From: Macadamia tetraphylla
Lineage: Eukaryota > Streptophyta > Magnoliopsida > Proteales > Proteaceae
Direction: 5' to 3'
NCBI GenBank assembly: GCA_022985045.1
Contig: CM040969.1
Coordinates: forward strand, 50,306,270 to 50,370,269
Length of the DNA: 64,000 bases
Below, one piece after another: positions 58,501 through 64,000 of the stretch. The position numbers were made by a program, and so were the translations under genes. Within the stretch, counting starts at the first letter, position 1; every line of letters starts with the position of its first letter. The notes under the pieces were generated by a model. It worked only from the letters and a program-made list of their open reading frames with translations, was not told where the DNA came from and searched no databases.

Positions 58501-58565
58501 TGACAATTGCAATGCTACTTGGCAACACTCTTGATTCTGCCAAACGCACATACATATTTGGTTAG
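55532..58565 (+). CDS. FOLD: Organellar bifunctional methylene-THF dehydrogenase / methenyl-THF cyclohydrolase (FolD)
   Basis: Five exons: 55532-55703, 56934-57250, 57794-58030, 58106-58273, 58395-58565. All have GT-AG borders and phases close to 355 codons (354 aa). The first 57 residues are a transit peptide rich in Arg, Ser and Thr, then LLDLDVPEIW as in plant organellar forms. The FolD core shows DSQTYVRNKIKACGEVGI (catalytic Tyr and Lys), VHGILVQLPLPQ, DVDGFHPLNIG, PCTPKGCIELL, the Rossmann KKAVVIGRSNIAGLP, PGAVVIDVG and the signature ITPVPGGVGPMTIAMLL. It interconverts 5,10-methylene-, 5,10-methenyl- and 10-formyl-THF in one-carbon metabolism. Plastid or mitochondrial targeting cannot be told apart here. 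Intron 1 contains an RTE LINE piece. The gene looks intact. Confidence 0.94.
56137..56665 (+). mobile_element. RTE-type LINE 3' fragment in FolD intron 1
   Basis: Decayed frame WMDGVESWSGVLCDQHIPLK, HSAEYWTVKKHHVYKLSVME, MMMLRWRVV and later NRADWRANFHVADPI. It ends with the typical 'ggctgagttgttgttg' TTG-repeat tail. 5'-truncated, with stops. Same strand as FolD. Confidence 0.85.
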
Positions 58566-59049
58566 CCTCTTACTGACTGAGTTTTTGATTGCTACAATTG
58601 TAACTATACTCTTTGCTTTGAACGTTCAATTTAAAAGGATCTCTTCTGAAACAAGTGTCCCCCCCCTTCAACGGGAGGGGTGGGGTTGCAAAATATACAA
58701 TGCAGACACTGCAAAAACCTGGAGGTGGTTTTCTTTTGCTATCCAGAATCCCTAATATAGACTAAAATGATGGTAATGGTAAATATTAATAAAATATCAT
58801 ATAATATAATACCAGGGGGAAAATTTATTGAGATGTGCTAGCATGACATATTGAGAGGATGAAACTTGCATCTTTCTTGTGTCTGAAAGCAAATGCACAA
58901 AACTGGGCGGAGTAACAGCCTCTCCTTTTGATTAAATTGAGAAGGAGATTAAATGCACCAAAACCACCCTTATTCTAATGCTTGAAGCCAAAGCTATAGC
59001 AAAATGCATGGGGATATTTCTGTCCACCTACCCCTTCAGAGAGATGTTT
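58566..59049. other. FolD 3' UTR and flank
   Basis: No coding signal. This is probably the 3' UTR followed by AT-rich sequence up to the LINE. Confidence 0.5.
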
Positions 59050-62000
59050 GTTTTGGTCTAAACTGCATGATTTTCTTATCACCTTATCAATTCCTTTTCT
59101 TATTGTTGGTGATTTTAATCACACCTTGTATGAATCTGAGAAGGTTGGAGGTAAAGTTCTTACCTTCAAGGTCCAGCAACTCAAGGTATAATGTCTATTA
59201 TTAACTCTTTCGGTGTTGAGGACTTAACTTTTGGTTCCCCTTTTACTTGGTCGAAATAAGTGAAGACCACCTAATTTTGTTAGAACAGCCTTGGATTGGG
59301 CTATGGGTTCTTTGGAATGGTTTTTAATGAATCGTCATGCAGCTGTTTCTTTGGGGTCTGATCATTGCCCACTTTTGATTGCATTAGATACTGACTTCCT
59401 TCTTTAAAAAAAAGAAAAAAATCACTTCCAAGCTGCCTGGGTAAAACATCTGGAGTTCATCTCTTTCTTTACTGGTGAATGGGATTCTTTTGGTCATCGT
59501 AATCTTGTACAAAAAACTTTATGGTTTAATGTCTTTTCTCAACAAGTGGAAAACGATATTTTTGGACATGTTGATCTTAGGTAAAATCCCACTCTTCAAG
59601 AGTATTTACATTTGGAGTCTCAAGAACATGCTTCCCAGGTTTTAAAGGCTTTATCTTTTGTAAGTAGAAATTTAAGCTGGGTATTGGAGGCTGAGGAGTT
59701 ATTTTGGTTCCAGAAATAAATGCAATTATATATTTCTGTGGGTTTTGAAATACAAGATACTATACGATATCTAAACAATACCTTCGGAAGTCTTGTATCC
59801 CTTCCTTCCATGGTGGATGCTGAGGGAAAGCATATCTCTGACCATCCCATTGCAGAGCTTTTTGCTAGACATATGGAGCATATTTTTACTACAATGAACC
59901 CTTTTGACCCATCTTTCATTGACACTTTTTTCAGCCTGTCATCTCTGAATCTAAAAACTTAAAATTAATTTCTCTACCTTTTGAATCAGTGGTCAGAGAT
60001 TTTGTATTTAGTATTGGAGCTTATAAAGCTCTTGGTCATGATGGAGATTTTGCCATTTTCTTACATTAGTGTTGGAACAAAGTTAAAAATGATATAGTTG
60101 AGTTTGTCTATGATTTCTTCTCAACTATTATTCTTCTCTTACCCTATTATCCTTGATTCCTATAAAGGAAAAAAGCAAACCAGGATGAGAATTTCGGACC
60201 GATTATTTTATGTACAGTTTCTTATAAGATTATTTCCAAATTGCTTGCTGTTTTGAAGAAGTTTATTTCTCCTTTTGAGGCAGCTTTCATCAAGGGTTGT
60301 CAGATTGTTGATAATATAATTATTGCCCTTGAGATTTTCCATTTTCTGAAAAAATAAAAAAAGTAAAAGAGAATTGGCAGCTTTAAAACAGACGTGTAAA
60401 ATGTGTGACTGTTTAGTGTGTGATTATTTGAGCGGTATTTTTACGTTTTTGGGATTTAGGCTTAAGTGGTGTGGCTGGTTGGATTTCTTATCTCCCCTTG
60501 TGCCTGCTCTTTTAAGTTAGGATGGGAGTTGCTTTGATTTTTTTGAACCCTACTAAAGGGACTAGACAAGGGTACCCTCTTAGCCCTTATCTGTTTATAT
60601 TGCAATGGAAGCACTGTCTGAACTTCTTACTGTATATAGAGATGAATTTCTTTCGTGGTACTATATTATATAGGTTTTGTCATGAAATATATCATTTGTT
60701 GTTCGCTAATGACACCTTTGTTTTCTGTAGAGTTCATAAAAATGATATTGCTACTCTTACGTAAATTCTTGCTTTATTTCAGGATCCTTCGGCGCAACAC
60801 ATTAATTTTGATAAGAGTGGTATTTTGTTTATTAAATGTGTTAATAATGAGTTTTAGGCTCCTATGCTAGTTTGGAGGCTTCTTGCCTTACTTGATTCTT
60901 TATGGGCTCAGATTCTTATGAATATGTGTTTTAAAAATAAAGATCCCCTTGACCCTTTGTTCTCCCCAGCTAATGGATCCTGGGTCTAGAACATCCATTA
61001 AGAAGTACCACCATTGTTCGTCAGGTTGTTTGTTGGAAAGTTGGTGATGGTACACGGGTATTGATTTGGAATGATCCTTTGATCCCATCTTTGGAGGGTT
61101 TTGTGGTACCTATGTCTGTTCCTCATCAACCCCTCTATTATAAAGTTCATGATCTCATAATCAATGGTAGATGGAATGAATGTCTTGTTAGATTTTTATT
61201 TCATGTGGATGTGGCATCTGCTGTTCTTACTAATAAACTAACTGCGAGGTTTTTATCCCAACATGAACTTCCCCTTGATCAAGGCACAATTTTACTAAGG
61301 TATGGAAATTTAGGCTTCATCCTAAGGTTGTGTTTGGTAGCCAAGAGAAGAGAAGAAAAGAAATTGTACAAAAAATTGTACTTTTTTCTTGATTTAAAAA
61401 ATTCTCTTTGTGCTTGGCATCTCTTGAACCAAGAGAAGATTCCTTTTTTGAATTTCAAAATTCACCTTGGGAATGGTGAGGTTTTCTTATGCAGCAAAAA
61501 AAAAATCTTGCCAAAAACACTAGAAAATATAAGAACTGTTCTTTTCTTCTCTTCTAATGGTAGCCAAACACACATACTTTTTCTATTTTCTTACCATTTC
61601 ATTTTTTTTTCTATTCTTTTCTTCTCTTTTGGTAGCCAAGAGAAAAAAAGAAAAGAAAAATGAATCTAGAAAAGAAAGGAAAAGAAAAGAGAAGAAAAGA
61701 AATGAAATGAAATGGTGAGAAAATAAAAAAATTATGTATGTGTGGTTACATTAGAAGAGAAGAAAAGAAAAGAAAAGTTTTATATTTTCTCATGTTTTCT
61801 TGTGTTTTTGGCAAGATTTTTTTTTTTTTTGAGCAAAAGAAAATTCACAATTTCAAGGGAATTTTGAAATTCAAAAACTGAATCTTCTCTTGGATGAGGA
61901 CATGCCAAGCACAAAGAGAAAATTTTAAACCAAGGACAAATTGTACTTTTTTCTTTTCTTTTCTTTTCTTCTCTTGGCTAACCAAACACAGCCTAAGTTC

Positions 62001-62960
62001 AAGATTTTTCTATGGAAAATTCTAGTTGGGGTCCTTGTAACTAGGGAAAAGTTTGCTTCCGTTCTTCGTATAAAAGATAAATTGTGTTTTTCTTTTTTGT
62101 AATGTTGAAACTGAATCTGCATGGTATCTTTTTCTTTCATGTCGCTTTTCTAAACTTGTGTGGTTTGGACTGATGGGGTAAGGACTGAGGCCTTTCAGGC
62201 TCCTCTCTTTTTTCATTCCTTTCTTCTTGATATCTCTAAGCTAGATAGAGGTCATATGTTTGCACTTGCTTCAATAACATTCTACTTCTAATGGGATTTT
62301 AGAAATCTGTCTTTTTCAGAATATATCTCCCAATCCATTAGATGTTCTTTCAAGTATCCAAAGACGGATATTTGATTAAACCTTTTTCCCTCTGAGAACC
62401 TTTTGCTTTTAATAGAATGCAAATGTTCTGGAACGATATTCCCTCTTTTCCCTACGACCAACCATATACGGATCATCCATCGTATGGGTTTTATCACTCA
62501 ACTCTAATGTCTGACTGAGTTGTTTTTATTTGTTGCAGCTTGATTTTGTTTGGGGGTACATGGATTTTGAACCTTCAGGCTCTTTCCAAGAAGCACAGGT
62601 TAGAGGACTCCTCAAGGGACTACATGGGGCATTTCAGACAGTAGTGATTTGGATCAATTCTGCAAAGGTGATTCGGTGGATTGATTATGACCAGCACGAT
62701 TGTTGGCCGTGGGAGCTCGTTTCTTTGATATTAGATGTTTTAAATCTTATGACTAACGTTGTATGTCAAATATTGAATCGATTAAGAGTGGGATCCTATG
62801 GTTTCTAAGCTAGCTGCTACTGCTTTTAGATTACAGCATAGGGGTCTAATTTCTGTATTTGATTTTATAGTTTTTGCAGAGAAACTAGGGCGTTATTCCT
62901 TTGTTCTTTACCTATTCACATTTGTATTTCTATCACAATTAAAACATCTAGCCATGATCA
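59050..62960 (+). mobile_element. Decayed L1-type LINE with RNase H, interrupted by a MITE
   Basis: Broken + strand frames in normal L1 order. Endonuclease end: VGDFNHTLYESEKVGG, VSLGSDHCPLLIALD. Linker: SDHPIAELFARHMEHIF. Reverse transcriptase: IGAYKALGHDG, SYKIISKLLAVLKKF, KGTRQGYPLSPYLFILQWKH, LLFANDTFVF (a D-to-N change in the usual FADD site). zf-RVT: LIWNDPLIPSLEGFVVPMSV, KFKIFLWKILVGVLVTREKF. RNase H: VVIWINSAKVIRWID, DCWPWELVSLILDVLNL. Many stops, so not active. The MITE at 61327-61992 sits between 'FRLHPK' and the zf-RVT part. Confidence 0.85.
61327..61992. mobile_element. Tourist-like MITE with long internal palindromes, inside the LINE
   Basis: Ends GGTTGTGTTTGGTAGCCAAG and CTTGGCTAACCAAACACAGC are inverted repeats. 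A TAA sits on both outer sides (cc-TAA / TAA-gtt), which fits the 3-bp target duplication of PIF/Harbinger elements. The inside is an A/G- or T/C-rich near-palindrome with repeated 'gaagaaaag' and 'ggtagccaagagaa' copies, suggesting a MITE within a MITE. The LINE frame resumes after it. Confidence 0.8.
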
Positions 62961-64000
62961 TGGAGTCCTGTGTGCACAATGAGAGTTACTTACCTTTTCT
63001 AAATTGTATTTTATTTTAATGGTGATGCTGTTTTTTAATTTTCCCCCAGTGAGTAACCTACGCTGTACAGGGCCGTAGAGCAGTAAAAGTTCAGCATGCG
63101 TCAAAAGACTTGTCCCCGTCATTGTTTGATTTTGCACCATTCAATTTTAGGAGGGATCGACACATTAACCCTCGCCATACACGTCTAATAGAGGAGAGGG
63201 GCTTTGGTAGGTATCAATTTATACACAGAAAGCCCACATCATTACATGAGAAGAGAGAGCCTATGAAGGGGGTACATACACCGAGACATGCCTGCCCTTT
63301 TCCCTACATTTTTCTGTTTGGACTTAATTGGTTCCTTTATGTCAATAACCATTCACTAATAAGAGCTGAAGTCCGCTCAGCCAGAGAAGTCTTTTTCTGG
63401 TGAAAAGCCAGAGATGTCCAAGGCTCAAATTTTCTAATCATGTGTGTGCAAGAAAAATTGACCATAGCTATGTTAATTTGCTTACACAGCTATAACAGCT
63501 ATATATGGCCAAAGTTCATCTGAGGAGCTGCAAGAAATACACGGATCACTTCTGTTTAACAAACATGATGATAGCAGTTATAGTGCCCAGAAGAACAAAA
63601 GAGAAGGAGAGGGGGAATTAGAAAAAGAATAGAATGGGTCCTGGAATGAAAAAGGAATGTGATGGATTTGAGCTTCCGCACACTGATTGAGCTGCGGATT
63701 CCCTCCCATGTAATTTGACTATAGCACATCTTGTAAAAAAACAGCATACTTGTGAATTGTGTGCATGGGAATTTTCAAATCATTGAGTTTCCAACATACG
63801 CCAAGACAGCATCTATAGCCTGCATTTCCAATGGTTGAAACTAGAAGATACTGCTTTCATAGCACGAACTCACTAAACTAGAACTAAGGGGAATACTTTG
63901 GTGATCAGGTGACTATTTGGTATGCATTCTCAGAATGCGTTCTTGGTCTCGAATGCATTCTAGAATACATTTCTCATTTCAAATCCCTAAAATGGAATGA
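62961..64000. other. Terminal stretch without recognised gene
   Basis: No gene motif is recognised. Short frames at 63110-63403 have no family support. The last 90 bases (about 63910-64000) carry 'gcattctcagaatgcgttct' and nearby inverted phrases that look like the start of a MITE cut by the window end. Confidence 0.4.

Noticed and set aside
1..64000. tRNA, rRNA or CRISPR features
   Set aside because: No cloverleaf with A and B boxes, rRNA core or spaced repeat array was recognised on reading both strands.

Overview
This is nuclear DNA of a flowering plant, most likely a woody dicot or basal angiosperm. It holds AT-rich, intron-containing genes of plant-specific families, consensus GT-AG introns, and a dense load of plant LTR retrotransposons, LINEs, hAT elements and MITEs. 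Species cannot be named from the sequence. Gene models below were built by hand from homology and splice sites; all exon phases were checked to close.

Layout. (1) 615-13125 is a large tail-to-tail inverted duplication. An intact SKU5-similar (pollen-type Bp10/NTP303-like) multicopper-oxidase-like gene lies on + (1218-3400). A second copy with frameshifts lies on - (12513-10385). The ~5.2 kb spacer holds a decayed ascorbate-oxidase-like fragment and a folded-back Copia fragment. (2) 14806-34372 (-) is a ten-exon GAUT7-type GT8 gene for homogalacturonan synthesis. Two of its introns are huge (about 5.3 and 10.5 kb) and filled with nested elements: a TR-GAG LTR element, a hAT transposase relic split by a small LTR element, and several hAT-type non-autonomous elements with exact 8-bp target duplications. 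(3) 37084-50466 (-) is an eight-exon TLC-domain membrane protein gene. Its ~10.6 kb third intron holds a degenerate Copia element, an L1-type LINE piece and a rearranged LTR element. (4) 52466-53126 (-) is a SCARECROW-type GRAS pseudogene and 54135-54870 (-) an FtsH protease pseudogene. (5) 55532-58565 (+) is a five-exon organellar FolD gene (methylene-THF dehydrogenase/cyclohydrolase). (6) 59050-62960 is a decayed L1-type LINE with a Tourist-like MITE inside it. The last kilobase has nothing recognisable.

How the parts relate. The four apparently intact genes (SKS, GAUT7, TLC, FolD) belong to unrelated pathways: pollen or cell-wall surface protein, pectin synthesis, membrane lipid protein, one-carbon metabolism. 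GAUT7 and FolD are also neighbours in Arabidopsis as I recall it (At2g38650/At2g38660), so this is probably an ancestral gene neighbourhood stretched by transposons. The most unusual signals are the SKS inverted repeat, which could make hairpin RNA, and a group of protein-poor LTR elements whose reading frames end in the same short tail across the polypurine tract into the 3' LTR.
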